From: Lachnospiraceae bacterium
Lineage (GTDB): Bacteria; Bacillota; Clostridia; Lachnospirales; Lachnospiraceae
Assembly: GCA_024696825.1 (NCBI GenBank)
Contig: JAILGL010000070.1
Span: forward strand, 1-36,138
DNA: 36,138 bases
Direction of reading: 5' to 3'
Made by a program: the position numbers and the translations under genes. The notes below the pieces were generated by a model. The model made no database searches. It had not been told where the DNA came from and was given only the letters and a program-made list of their open reading frames with translations. Positions 26,118 to 34,602 of this stretch are shown here, piece after piece; position 1 is the stretch's first letter, and each line of letters opens with the position of its first letter.

Positions 26118-27134
26118 TTAGTTAAATCCATATATGCGACTAAGAAGTCTGTAGCTTTTCTTTACTATATTTTCATTTAAACTCTTGTTGGATTTTAAGA
26201 TAAATCCTAGCTTAGAACGAACAATTATTTTATAAAGTAAAAGATTTTTTTGTTTCAAATATAGCCAAAGATCATCCCTTTTTTCAAGGCTCTCAGGAGT
26301 TCCGTCATAGATAAGAAGAGATGATGAAACCATCATTATCATAGCCATATATTTAATCATATATTTTTTTAATCCGCGAGGAGACAAGAAAACAGGATTA
26401 CAACAATCTATCATAATCTTGGTTACTTTAATCTGCTGATCAATTCGTGAAATCATAACCTGTTCATTTACGGACTGATCTTCCCTGCCGATGTAATATC
26501 TGTATAGATCTACATCATGATAATAAATCGTTTTTACAAACTGCATAGGATAATATGCAAAAATGTTATCTACATAGAAGGTATGCTCTGGAAGCTCCAA
26601 GTTACAGTCTATGAGCAAGGTTCTACGATAGATAAGAGTGTGCATTAAAAGGTTTTGAGACATTTTAAAATGTCCAACATTTTTCCAGGTTATCTCCTTG
26701 TTCTTTGGAATAGCCATACCAAAGGACATAATTTTTCTCTTATTAAGGGCCACCTTTTCGTAAACATAATTGGTTATATAAAGGTCGAGCACCTTACCAT
26801 TTGAAATCATATATTTAATGAGATCAATAGTACTGATAAGACTTTCCTCATCAAACCAATCATCGCTGTCAAGTACCTTAAAATAAGTACCTGTGGCATT
26901 TTTTAAACCAGTATTAACCGCTGAACCATGTCCTCCATTTTCCTTCTTGATGACACGTACTGTGTCAGGATATTTCTCTTCATAATCTCTAGCGATTTCG
27001 TAAGTGTTATCTGTTGAACCGTCATCTACTATAATTATCTCAACGTCATTTTTACAAACCAGTGCAGAGTCTATAGCACGGTTCATATATTCAGCAGAAT
27101 TATAACAAGGAATCGCCACTGTAAGTATTTTCAT
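26118..27134 (-). CDS. Family 2 glycosyltransferase
   Basis: A 338-residue GT-A fold enzyme. The N-terminus reads LTVAIPCYNSAEYMNRAIDS, then I-I-I-V-D-D-G-S-T-D-N-T and the metal-binding D-S-D-D-W. No transmembrane segment is obvious, so it acts at the cytoplasmic side on nucleotide-sugar substrates. The sugar and acceptor cannot be told from sequence. The ATG at 27134 fits the family start; GGAGG lies 11 bases upstream. It is the last gene of the minus-strand surface block, 42 bp behind the GH25 gene, which suggests a role in cell-wall polymer or surface glycan synthesis. Confidence 0.92.
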   Translation of the reverse strand: MKILTVAIPCYNSAEYMNRAIDSALVCKNDVEIIIVDDGSTDNTYEIARDYEEKYPDTVRVIKKENGGHGSAVNTGLKNATGTYFKVLDSDDWFDEESLISTIDLIKYMISNGKVLDLYITNYVYEKVALNKRKIMSFGMAIPKNKEITWKNVGHFKMSQNLLMHTLIYRRTLLIDCNLELPEHTFYVDNIFAYYPMQFVKTIYYHDVDLYRYYIGREDQSVNEQVMISRIDQQIKVTKIMIDCCNPVFLSPRGLKKYMIKYMAMIMMVSSSLLIYDGTPESLEKRDDLWLYLKQKNLLLYKIIVRSKLGFILKSNKSLNENIVKKSYRLLSRIYGFN

Positions 27135-27176
27135 ATAATTCTCAACCTCCAATATATTATAAAAATTATTAATTAA

Positions 27177-27935
27177 TTAATTGTTATTAGCAAAAACCGT
27201 TATATCTTCTAATTTAATTTTTCTATTTAAAACATTCAAATCTATATATTTTTGATCTCCATTAAAGCCTTCAAGTTCACCAAGATCAGTATATTGCCAA
27301 ACTTCCCAGTCATTTCCGGCATCGATAAATACGTGATAATAAACGCTTCGTCTCCAGCGGGTACAATCCTTAAAATCACCTTTTAAAAACTTCTTTTCGA
27401 TTGAACGAGGCGCATAAATCATAGGCTTTACGCCATATTCTGCCTCAATGGTTTTAATGTAAGACCGGAGTTCTTTAACTACAGCCTCTCTTTTTGGTGG
27501 ATGGATTTTCTTGTCGGCGTAGTATTCAACATCAACTACAGGTAACAGAGATCCCTCCAAATCACCAACTGTTGCAATAAAGTTCTGGGCCTGGGTTTTG
27601 CCGCTGCTGTCAAATGAAAAGAAATGATATGCACCTCGTACCAAACCGGTATTAGCTGCATTTTCCCAATTTGTTTGAAAATATCTGTCAACGTGTGAGC
27701 TTCCCTCTGTAGCCTTAATATAAACAAATTTTATATTTTGCTCTTTTAACCTTTGCATATTTACATCGCCCTGATATACGGATAAATCAACTCCGATGGT
27801 ATCTGTTTTTTTAATAAAATATTTGTTTATCAATAGCTTTTTTGTTTTCAACAAATAACATAGAGCGACGAAGATTAAGAAAAGCAAAAATAGTATTATA
27901 ATAATGGCAATAACTGCCTTCTTTTTCTTAGTCAA
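27177..27935 (-). CDS. Membrane-anchored GH25 muramidase (lysozyme)
   Basis: A 252-residue protein. After K-K-K-K comes one transmembrane segment (residues about 7-28), then a GH25 domain from about residue 45 to the end. The catalytic motifs are visible: IGVDLSVYQGDVN with the conserved Asp, L-P-V-V-D-V-E-Y with the acidic pair, and W-Q-Y-T-D. GH25 enzymes cut the MurNAc-GlcNAc bond of peptidoglycan. The start is a TTG at 27933-27935, chosen because GGAGG lies five bases upstream and because earlier starts would run into the upstream gene. It lies 73 bp behind the kinase-like/LRR gene. Confidence 0.93.
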   Translation of the reverse strand: MTKKKKAVIAIIIILFLLFLIFVALCYLLKTKKLLINKYFIKKTDTIGVDLSVYQGDVNMQRLKEQNIKFVYIKATEGSSHVDRYFQTNWENAANTGLVRGAYHFFSFDSSGKTQAQNFIATVGDLEGSLLPVVDVEYYADKKIHPPKREAVVKELRSYIKTIEAEYGVKPMIYAPRSIEKKFLKGDFKDCTRWRRSVYYHVFIDAGNDWEVWQYTDLGELEGFNGDQKYIDLNVLNRKIKLEDITVFANNN

Positions 27936-28008
27936 AACAACCTCCAAATCAAAGTTACCCCATTGAAAATGAGTATAACATAACAGGATGTAAAAATCTA
28001 TATGAATT

Positions 28009-29601
28009 CTATATAATAATTTGGCAATCAGGATGATTGGAGGTAAAGTTATTAAGGCTCTCTTCAGATATTTTGGTACCATGAAGATTTAGAAATTTTA
28101 ATTCCGAAAAATTGGAGAGAACAGATATATCAGAAATATCAGTATCTGAGATATCCAAGTAAGTAAGATTTATTAATTCTTTAATGGGACTTAAATCCTT
28201 AATGGGATTGTCATTAAGAACAAGAATTTTAAGGCTGTTAAGCCCTGATAGTTCATCTAAATTTTCCAGTTTATTATTACTTAGATAAAGCTCTGAAATA
28301 TAGGTAAATGCAGCGATTCCGTCAGTGCTTTTTAGAAAATTATCATGAAGATAAAGTATATTTACAGAGTCAGCAAATTTTTTAGAAAGCTTATCCTTTG
28401 GTAAGGAGGTTATGCTTTCTAATTTTGAATTGGAGAAATCTGCAGAGGTATCCTCTGAAATATTTTCATTTTTGTTTGGAGAAGTAGAGACCTTTTTTTG
28501 TGTAGTTTTTAATGCAGATTTTTTTGAAAAAACAGGAGCATTAAATGCTATAAAAAAAGTAGAAATTATCAAAAAAATCCATAGAAAAATATATCTAAAT
28601 TTTGGTCGTTTTAGCTTCAAAAATTTAGAGGTAATTGAAGGCATATTTATTATGATTTTAGAGTGCTTTTTTGTAGGTTTTGAAGGGGTTTTAAACCTTG
28701 TATTTTCAATGGTTTCAGGTCCTATATTATCAGATATTTTTTCTGTTTTTTTATAGATAATATTTTGGATTTTTTGGCTTAAAATTATATCTTCTGAAAA
28801 TACATTTTCGTTGTCAAATTCCTTATTAAATTCTTCGTAAATTTTATAGTTAATTTCTTCTAAAGCAGATAAAATATCATCCCATTCAGAAGAATTTATA
28901 TCAATTAAATTTTCCTCTAATTTTATAAGAATACTTATATTAAAATCAAAGGCCTCATATAATGAGTCCAATTGAAACAATTCATTTTGAAGAATTAACC
29001 TATTATTAGAGGATTTTGCATTATTAGAGGATTTTTCACTATTAGAAGTTTTTGCATTATTAGAGGATTTTGCATTATTATAATTATCATATGGAAAATC
29101 GCATAATGCGGCCACATTTAAGGCTTCTTTAATTAACATATTTGGAATGGAAATATCCTTATGAGTTAATCCATTTCTATGAAGGACAATTATAGCCTCT
29201 AAGACATTATTAAAATAGCCTAAAAGGGTTGATTTAGTGACACTATTTGATTCGATTAGTTTAGTTAGAGGTGTGAGATTATCAAATATTAAAATCACAT
29301 AGTAGTCATTTATATATTTATTTGTTGGGGTGCAAAGCATAGGACATTTAATCTTTGTAAGCTTATTATAATAATCATGAGAAAAATTATTTTTTGGTAT
29401 TAACTTAGCTATGTAAGATGCATCGTCTATGCTATTTTTGCAGCGAAAAACAAAGGAGCTGTCGTGATCAGAGAGCTCCTCTGTTATGGTATACTCCTCT
29501 AAAAATGTTTCAGGGAGCTTTCGTAAAAGTTTTCTTCCCGGATTATAATAAGCAGAGTCAGTATTAATTGTTTGGTCTGAATTGATATTATTAGTTGTCA
29601 T
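28009..29601 (-). CDS. Transmembrane protein: degenerate kinase-like domain inside, leucine-rich repeats outside
   Basis: A 530-residue protein. Residues 35-170 look like the core of a Ser/Thr-kinase fold: K66 in Y-I-A-K-L, the catalytic-loop-like HKDISIPNMLI with D149 and N154, and D-F-P (D168) in place of D-F-G. The glycine-rich loop is missing, and after D-F-P comes a repeat of S-S-N-N-A-K type (173-200) instead of a normal activation loop. The rest of the C-lobe (201-280) is short. One transmembrane segment spans about 336-354, preceded by basic residues, so the N-terminus is inside. Residues 411-515 carry about five leucine-rich repeats (L-Y-L-S-N-N-K-L-E-N-L, L-V-L-N-D-N-P-I-K-D-L). The ATG at 29601 follows AGGGGG. 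Whether it is an active kinase is open. Confidence 0.75.
   Translation of the reverse strand: MTTNNINSDQTINTDSAYYNPGRKLLRKLPETFLEEYTITEELSDHDSSFVFRCKNSIDDASYIAKLIPKNNFSHDYYNKLTKIKCPMLCTPTNKYINDYYVILIFDNLTPLTKLIESNSVTKSTLLGYFNNVLEAIIVLHRNGLTHKDISIPNMLIKEALNVAALCDFPYDNYNNAKSSNNAKTSNSEKSSNNAKSSNNRLILQNELFQLDSLYEAFDFNISILIKLEENLIDINSSEWDDILSALEEINYKIYEEFNKEFDNENVFSEDIILSQKIQNIIYKKTEKISDNIGPETIENTRFKTPSKPTKKHSKIIINMPSITSKFLKLKRPKFRYIFLWIFLIISTFFIAFNAPVFSKKSALKTTQKKVSTSPNKNENISEDTSADFSNSKLESITSLPKDKLSKKFADSVNILYLHDNFLKSTDGIAAFTYISELYLSNNKLENLDELSGLNSLKILVLNDNPIKDLSPIKELINLTYLDISDTDISDISVLSNFSELKFLNLHGTKISEESLNNFTSNHPDCQIII
29002..29073. repeat. 18-bp coding minisatellite (4 units) in the kinase-like gene
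   Basis: Four 18-bp units of ATTATTAGAGGATTTTGC type with a few changes (29002-29019, 29020-29037, 29038-29055, 29056-29073). They encode the hexapeptide repeat N-N/S-A/E-K-S/T-S. The length is a multiple of three, so copy-number change would alter the protein without breaking the frame. Confidence 0.85.
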
Positions 29602-29632
29602 AAATCCCCCTATCAAACGCTATAATTATATC

Positions 29633-30865
29633 TTACTTAAGTATTTTTACTGTACAGGTATCTAAAATATTTCCATCTAAATCCTTTAAAATTAGTGAGG
29701 TTAAGCCTTCTTTTAAAGCGATTATTTCTGTATCATTTATTTCTAATTTTGTTATATCCAAACAGAAAAATTCATAGCTTGTTGCATTATAATTATCCAT
29801 TAAATCAGAGAAGGAAAGCTTCTCGTTTTTTTGTAATTTAATAAATGAATTTTTAAGCTTAACTGATGTGTAATTATTATCGGAATTAGTGCTGTTTTTC
29901 TCGTTGTTTTTCTTGTTATTTTTGTCTGAATTTTTGTCTGAATTCTTGGCAGATTTATTACCTGAGTTTTTACCTGAATTTTTATCTGTTTTTTTACTGG
30001 AATTAGTATCAGAAATTTGAGAATTTTTATCTGTATTTTTGTCTGAATTTTTTCCATTAAAATTATGAGAATTTACACCATTACTATATGCTGTAACACC
30101 ATTATTTACAGTCTTTGAAGAACTTGTATCCGACGAGTTATTAGTATCATTTTTAATGGACTTATTACTTGTTTTTTTGGATGAATTATTCTTCTTATTT
30201 GAGGTGTTATTTTTGTTATTTTTACTGGAGTTATTATTCGAGTTTTTACCCTTATTTTTACTGCTATTATTACCTGAATTTTTACTCTTATTATCTACCT
30301 TAGAACTTGTTGTTTTCTTTGTGTTATTATTTGCAGTAGACAGAGTAAGGGTTAGTTTATAATATACGCTTTCGCTATTTTGATTAGTTACAGTTAGCTT
30401 ATAAGTATCTAAGTTGTTAAGCTTATAGGTTGCCTTAAAGCAGGCTCCACCTGATGTATAACTTAGAGTGCTTTGCCTCTGAATTACACCTGCGGAGGAG
30501 TAGAGTTTTAGTGGTAGCTTACTTATATATTCTTTCTCACAATTAAGACTTATACTTAGAAGCTGACCGGTTTCTTTTGTGCTTATATTATAGGTTTTTG
30601 AAGCATAAGGGGAGAGTGTTTTAGAGTAGGTTTTTACTGTAGAATTAGTTGCAGCTGTAACTAATATTTCACCTGAAAAATTACCTACCTGTTTTCTGGA
30701 TTCAAACAGATTAAAGCTAAGGCTAAGTATCAAAATTAGCCCAAATATTTTTTTAAAATGTATATTTCTTAAAAAATTATTAGAAGCAATGTTATTAAAA
30801 AAAATTTTACTAACTTTCTTACTTTTCAACGCATTAAAAAAATGTGATTTCCGCCGATCTTCCAT
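29633..30865 (-). CDS. Anchored surface protein with Asn/Lys/Ser linker and Ig-like C-terminus
   Basis: A 410-residue protein of unknown function. A basic cytoplasmic start is followed by one hydrophobic segment (about 40-54, IFGLILILSLSFNLF) that serves as signal or anchor; no lipobox is seen. Residues about 70-175 look like a beta-sandwich (alternating T/Y/L strands). Residues about 176-330 are a repetitive Asn, Lys, Ser and Asp linker (K-N-S-D-K-N, N-N-S-S-K-N). The last 80 residues resemble a bacterial Ig-like (BIG2) domain: L-K-N-S-F-I-K-L-Q-K-N-E-K-L-S at the start and the I-A-L-K-E-G-L-T-S-L-I-L-K strand near the end. It lies 31 bp upstream of the kinase-like/LRR gene, so the two products may act together outside the membrane. 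Confidence 0.65.
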   Translation of the reverse strand: MEDRRKSHFFNALKSKKVSKIFFNNIASNNFLRNIHFKKIFGLILILSLSFNLFESRKQVGNFSGEILVTAATNSTVKTYSKTLSPYASKTYNISTKETGQLLSISLNCEKEYISKLPLKLYSSAGVIQRQSTLSYTSGGACFKATYKLNNLDTYKLTVTNQNSESVYYKLTLTLSTANNNTKKTTSSKVDNKSKNSGNNSSKNKGKNSNNNSSKNNKNNTSNKKNNSSKKTSNKSIKNDTNNSSDTSSSKTVNNGVTAYSNGVNSHNFNGKNSDKNTDKNSQISDTNSSKKTDKNSGKNSGNKSAKNSDKNSDKNNKKNNEKNSTNSDNNYTSVKLKNSFIKLQKNEKLSFSDLMDNYNATSYEFFCLDITKLEINDTEIIALKEGLTSLILKDLDGNILDTCTVKILK

Positions 30866-30992
30866 AGTTTTTTCCCTTTCTATTATATCTTTTATAACCT
30901 TTATAACAATTAACTTTTGTGAAGTGATATGTTAAAGATTTTACATTTTTAAAATAGAAAAGTCTATGTGCAAAGTGACGGAAATCACATTT
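30840..30992 (-). promoter_or_regulatory. 14-bp inverted repeat spanning leader and start of the 410-residue surface protein gene
   Basis: AAATGTGATTTCCG at 30840-30853 lies inside codons 4-9 of the gene. Its exact reverse complement CGGAAATCACATTT lies at 30979-30992, about 115 bp upstream of the start codon. If both are in the transcript they could pair and close a loop of 125 bases that contains the ribosome binding site and start codon. As DNA they could be paired protein sites. Confidence 0.45.
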
Positions 30993-31020
30993 AAATTTTG
31001 TATAATTATCACAAATTTTT

Positions 31021-31121
31021 AGTTCTAAATAGTTCTAAATAGTTCTAAATAAGTTCTAAATAATTCTAAGTACTTCTAAGTACTTTTAATTAATTCCAGA
31101 TAATCCGGATAATTTTAAATT
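31021..31121. repeat. Ten-unit, 10-bp tandem array between two surface genes
   Basis: Three exact copies of AGTTCTAAAT (31021-31050) are followed by about seven progressively diverged units (AGTTCTAAAT, AATTCTAAGT, ACTTCTAAGT, ACTTTTAATT, AATTCCAGAT, AATCCGGAT, AATTTTAAAT). The period stays close to 10 bp, near one helical turn. The array begins right behind the stop codon of the upstream 837-residue gene. Confidence 0.85.
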
Positions 31122-31122
31122 A

Positions 31123-33636
31123 TTACAAATAACTATAAAATGAATTATCACCCTTTTCAAATTCATCTTCAGCGGCGCTTAGGCTGCGCTTTACATTTCT
31201 TCCTGTTTCCGGATCGTAGTAGGTTATATTTGCTGAAGTGTAGCCAGTAATAAGTACATAATGATTGCTTGAAATCTTAGCAATTACAGGCTTTTTGGAG
31301 CTGACAAAATAGATGATTTCATCAATGCTGCAGCCCTTTAAGTTAACGGCATTATCCATCTTTTTATTAAGGACGGACATCGGTGTATAACCCTTAAGAT
31401 TATTGGCCTTAACCGTAATCTGATTGGATCTTAAAAGTAGTGCACAACAAGCCTGAAGGGATGAAATATTTGACCTTGTTTTTATATCGTCAAAGCCTGC
31501 CAAATCCTGTGAAAGATAGGCACCTCCACGCTCCCAGATAACATTGCCTTTTTCATCTGTAACAACACCCATCTGAGCATCTGCTTTTTTAATGGCAGAA
31601 TTGGCACGTCTTTCCTTGGAATCAATTCGTCCGTAGGAATAAATGTAGAAGCCTGCTTCAGGGTCCTTATACTTAATATAAAGGTTTGTATTTTCAGAAA
31701 CCTTTACATTTTTTGTTGTAGTTGTTTCAGGTATTTTGTCAAGCACAGTACCTGATGGGAGAGAAATGTATTTCTCTGTAAGAAGCCTCTTGGTTACACG
31801 TGTTGTAACCTTGTACTTTGCCTTGTTTGGCGAAGACTCAGTAAGCATGCTGTCGTTAGAGGTTGGTTTAAATGTTCTGCCCTGCTTCTTACTTCTGTAA
31901 ATGGTAATAATTTTATTTTTAACCTCAACCCCCGTTACATAGATATTTCCCTTTTTGTATGAACGGATGGTCTTTCCATAAGGATCTGCGATGATGGTTT
32001 CATAAGCAGGACTTACCACAGTTCCATCGTCGCTGGTATAGATATCGCTGTTATGAACGAAGCCGTAAATCAAGTTAGAATCTATAGTTCCAAGGACTTT
32101 AATAGTGTCACCTTCTTTAGATTCTACTGTATATTTTTTACCGGTATCAATGTTTTGAATAGTAATTTTATCAGCCGGTTTGTCCTTCGTTGCATTTGAT
32201 AAAATAATTGATTTTGAGGACTTAATCATGGCAAAGTTTCCTGAAGAAATATTGTCTGAAAGTATCTCATTTTTCCTTGAAGAAGTGTTGTATTTGTAGG
32301 CAACACCGTTAAGGGTAAAGTAAAAATCATTCTTATCATTTATATAACAAAATGAACCGAAATCCTCTTTAAGTCTGTCATAGGTTGTATTAAGAGGAAC
32401 ATAAATCTTTTCGGAAAGCTCATTTTTCTTAGCGTTAAATGCATATAAAATAATGGATACACGTCCTTCGTAATCACCACTGTTCATGTAGCCGTAAACA
32501 ACGAAATCAATGTTTCCGGAATTTTTCATATTGATAATTTTTATGTCGTGACTGTCAAAATCATTTGTAAGATAATCATCGTCTCCCTGCTCGAAGGAGA
32601 ACACCTTTCCAAGCTGATTATTCTTAAGATTATAGGACCAGAGAGTACCATTTCTGACAAATGCCATATGCTCATTATCGTCACTTATGGAAATATTGAA
32701 ATTGTCTTTATCTGTGATTCCAATCTTAAATTCACTCTTTGTAAGGGAAGTAAGCTCAGGCTTAAATATAGCCTCCATTTTTCTCTTATAATTGAGAAGA
32801 TAGTAGGTTCCCTTGCTAAGTCTGACTCTGTAATATTCGGTTACATGGTAGGTTTCATTAGCTTTATTTTTCTGAAGAGTTACAAAATAATCCAGAGAAA
32901 TTGCAGCTGTTTCAATATTAATTTCATTGATGGTTGTTGTAACCGGAGTAATAATATTTGGAACGGTTTTATTCCATTTTATAAGGGTAGAGCTGGAATT
33001 AATGGTAACATCTGCGAGAGAATTATTGCTCTGTGATGTAGGCTCGATATAATCTGAAATGTTTAGCTTACCCTTGTCAAATGTAGCTTTATGAAAGTTC
33101 TTTACGAAGGTTAATTTTTCATCCAGGAAGAAATCACTTTCATAATATTTTATTCTTGTATAGTAATGAATATATTTTCCTTTGTTGGTGGTAAGGGTGA
33201 ACATAAGATTATATTCTTTACCCGTATCCATAGTAACATCCAGCTTTACAGGCGCATATAGGGATGAATTTTTTTTCTTAAATGCAGACACTGAAGACTC
33301 ACACATTTTGGAATTATCAGACAAATCATATAGAGCATAATCAAGCTTTTTATATGCTGATAAATCCGAGCCGGATATCTGTAAATCAAAGGATTTAGTG
33401 GTGTCTATAGGTGTTATGGATTCGCGAACGATACCGTCGGAAAGCTCACCTGAATAACCCCTTAAGGTATTGATATTTTTGTCATCGAGTTTTATGGAAA
33501 CTACCGGAAAAGTAGAGGATTGTAATACAGTTGCGGTAGATGAATATACAGCAAGATTTGGTATGCTTCTGTAAAATATAACAACAGACGCTATAAGTAC
33601 TGCAAATAAAATTAGATATTTGTATATACCTCTCAT
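31123..33636 (-). CDS. Large anchored extracytoplasmic protein with C39-peptidase-like C-terminus
   Basis: An 837-residue protein with an N-terminal transmembrane anchor (about 6-24, YLILFAVLIASVVIFYRSI). The bulk (about 30-640) is beta-rich with repeated Y/F-N/D/G turns that suggest a propeller-like fold. The last 170 residues resemble the C39-like peptidase fold (Peptidase_C39_2 type): KPVIAKISSNHYVLITGYTS supplies the His, and I-T-Y-Y-D-P-E-T-G the Asp. The usual C-G-P-A motif is not present; the matching place reads S-L-Q-A-C-C-A-L, so the nucleophile may be lost or shifted. AAGGAGGAAAGT precedes the ATG. It is the first gene of the surface block, 61 bp behind rsmI. Function unknown. Confidence 0.7.
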   Translation of the reverse strand: MRGIYKYLILFAVLIASVVIFYRSIPNLAVYSSTATVLQSSTFPVVSIKLDDKNINTLRGYSGELSDGIVRESITPIDTTKSFDLQISGSDLSAYKKLDYALYDLSDNSKMCESSVSAFKKKNSSLYAPVKLDVTMDTGKEYNLMFTLTTNKGKYIHYYTRIKYYESDFFLDEKLTFVKNFHKATFDKGKLNISDYIEPTSQSNNSLADVTINSSSTLIKWNKTVPNIITPVTTTINEINIETAAISLDYFVTLQKNKANETYHVTEYYRVRLSKGTYYLLNYKRKMEAIFKPELTSLTKSEFKIGITDKDNFNISISDDNEHMAFVRNGTLWSYNLKNNQLGKVFSFEQGDDDYLTNDFDSHDIKIINMKNSGNIDFVVYGYMNSGDYEGRVSIILYAFNAKKNELSEKIYVPLNTTYDRLKEDFGSFCYINDKNDFYFTLNGVAYKYNTSSRKNEILSDNISSGNFAMIKSSKSIILSNATKDKPADKITIQNIDTGKKYTVESKEGDTIKVLGTIDSNLIYGFVHNSDIYTSDDGTVVSPAYETIIADPYGKTIRSYKKGNIYVTGVEVKNKIITIYRSKKQGRTFKPTSNDSMLTESSPNKAKYKVTTRVTKRLLTEKYISLPSGTVLDKIPETTTTKNVKVSENTNLYIKYKDPEAGFYIYSYGRIDSKERRANSAIKKADAQMGVVTDEKGNVIWERGGAYLSQDLAGFDDIKTRSNISSLQACCALLLRSNQITVKANNLKGYTPMSVLNKKMDNAVNLKGCSIDEIIYFVSSKKPVIAKISSNHYVLITGYTSANITYYDPETGRNVKRSLSAAEDEFEKGDNSFYSYL

Positions 33637-33697
33637 ACTTTCCTCCTTTTTGGTGTGTGATAAACGCTTGCAAGATTTGAATTAAATTCTCTAAAAA

Positions 33698-34540
33698 TCA
33701 AGTCATAACCTGGTTATAAATTTCTCTTTTTGGAACGTCTCTTTCCTTTGCTACCTGCTTAATGGCATCTTTTTTGGAAAGGCCATTTGAAATGTGATAT
33801 TCAACGTGTTCCTCTATAGTCATGTCATCCCAGAAATGCTCCATTTGATTATCTGCATCATCCTGGGTAAGTCCCTTTATTACAAGAACATATTCACCTC
33901 GAGGGTCTGTTTCTTCGTAATGGGAGAGTGCCTCACTAAAGGTTGTTATGTTAAATTCTTCATGAATTTTTGTAAGCTCTCTGCAGATGGTAAGCTCCCT
34001 GTCACCTAGGGTTTCCATCAAGGTTTTCAGAGTCTGTTTTAAATCATGAGGTGCCGAATATAGTATAATAGTTCTGGTTTCAAGTTTTAATCTTTCCAGC
34101 ACTATTTTTTGATCTTTTTTCTTCTTTGGTAAAAATGCTTCGAAAACAAATTGGGCTGTTGGCATGCCGCTTGCACAAAGGGCAGTTATTACTGCGCTTG
34201 GTCCCGGAATAGGAGTTACCTTTATTCCTTCTTCATGTGCAAGTCTCACTAAAACCTCGCCCGGATCTGAGATTCCGGGAGTTCCTGCATCTGTTACAAC
34301 AGCTACATTTTTACCTTCCTTTAACATCTCAATTATCTCATAAGCCTTGTCGTATTTATTATACTCGTGGTAGCTTGTGAGAGTATTTTTTATTTCAAAA
34401 TGATTTAGAAGTCGGAGAGTATTTCTCGTGTCTTCTGCCGCGATTACGTCTGAATTTTTAAGGCATTCTATAGCCCTGTAGGAAATGTCTGAAAGATTTC
34501 CTATGGGCGTAGCGCATACATATAAAGTACCTGTATCCAC
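33698..34540 (-). CDS. rsmI: 16S rRNA (cytidine-1402-2'-O)-methyltransferase RsmI
   Basis: A 280-residue SAM-dependent methyltransferase of the tetrapyrrole-methylase fold. Visible motifs are LYVCATPIGNLSDISYRAIE at the N-terminus, A-A-E-D-T-R-N-T, V-V-T-D-A-G-T-P-G-I-S-D-P-G and the P-I-P-G-P-S-A-V segment. It 2'-O-methylates C1402 of 16S rRNA in the decoding centre. The start is a GTG at 34538-34540 with GGAGGG just upstream. It follows trmN by 62 bp in the conserved ricT-trmN-rsmI order. Confidence 0.96.
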   Translation of the reverse strand: MDTGTLYVCATPIGNLSDISYRAIECLKNSDVIAAEDTRNTLRLLNHFEIKNTLTSYHEYNKYDKAYEIIEMLKEGKNVAVVTDAGTPGISDPGEVLVRLAHEEGIKVTPIPGPSAVITALCASGMPTAQFVFEAFLPKKKKDQKIVLERLKLETRTIILYSAPHDLKQTLKTLMETLGDRELTICRELTKIHEEFNITTFSEALSHYEETDPRGEYVLVIKGLTQDDADNQMEHFWDDMTIEEHVEYHISNGLSKKDAIKQVAKERDVPKREIYNQVMT

Positions 34541-34602
34541 GATTTCCCTCCTGTTCTAAGTCTTAGTTATTTTCTAATTATTTTCTGATTCTTACTAATT
34601 TT

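Noticed and set aside
30156-30362. Leu/Phe-rich plus-strand frame resembling a membrane protein
   Set aside because: It is the complement of the Asn/Lys/Ser repeat of the surface protein, which automatically yields Leu/Phe-rich codons.
32548-33036. A 162-codon plus-strand frame within the large anchored protein gene
   Set aside because: It lies wholly opposite a well-supported gene with a strong ribosome binding site and shows no domain.
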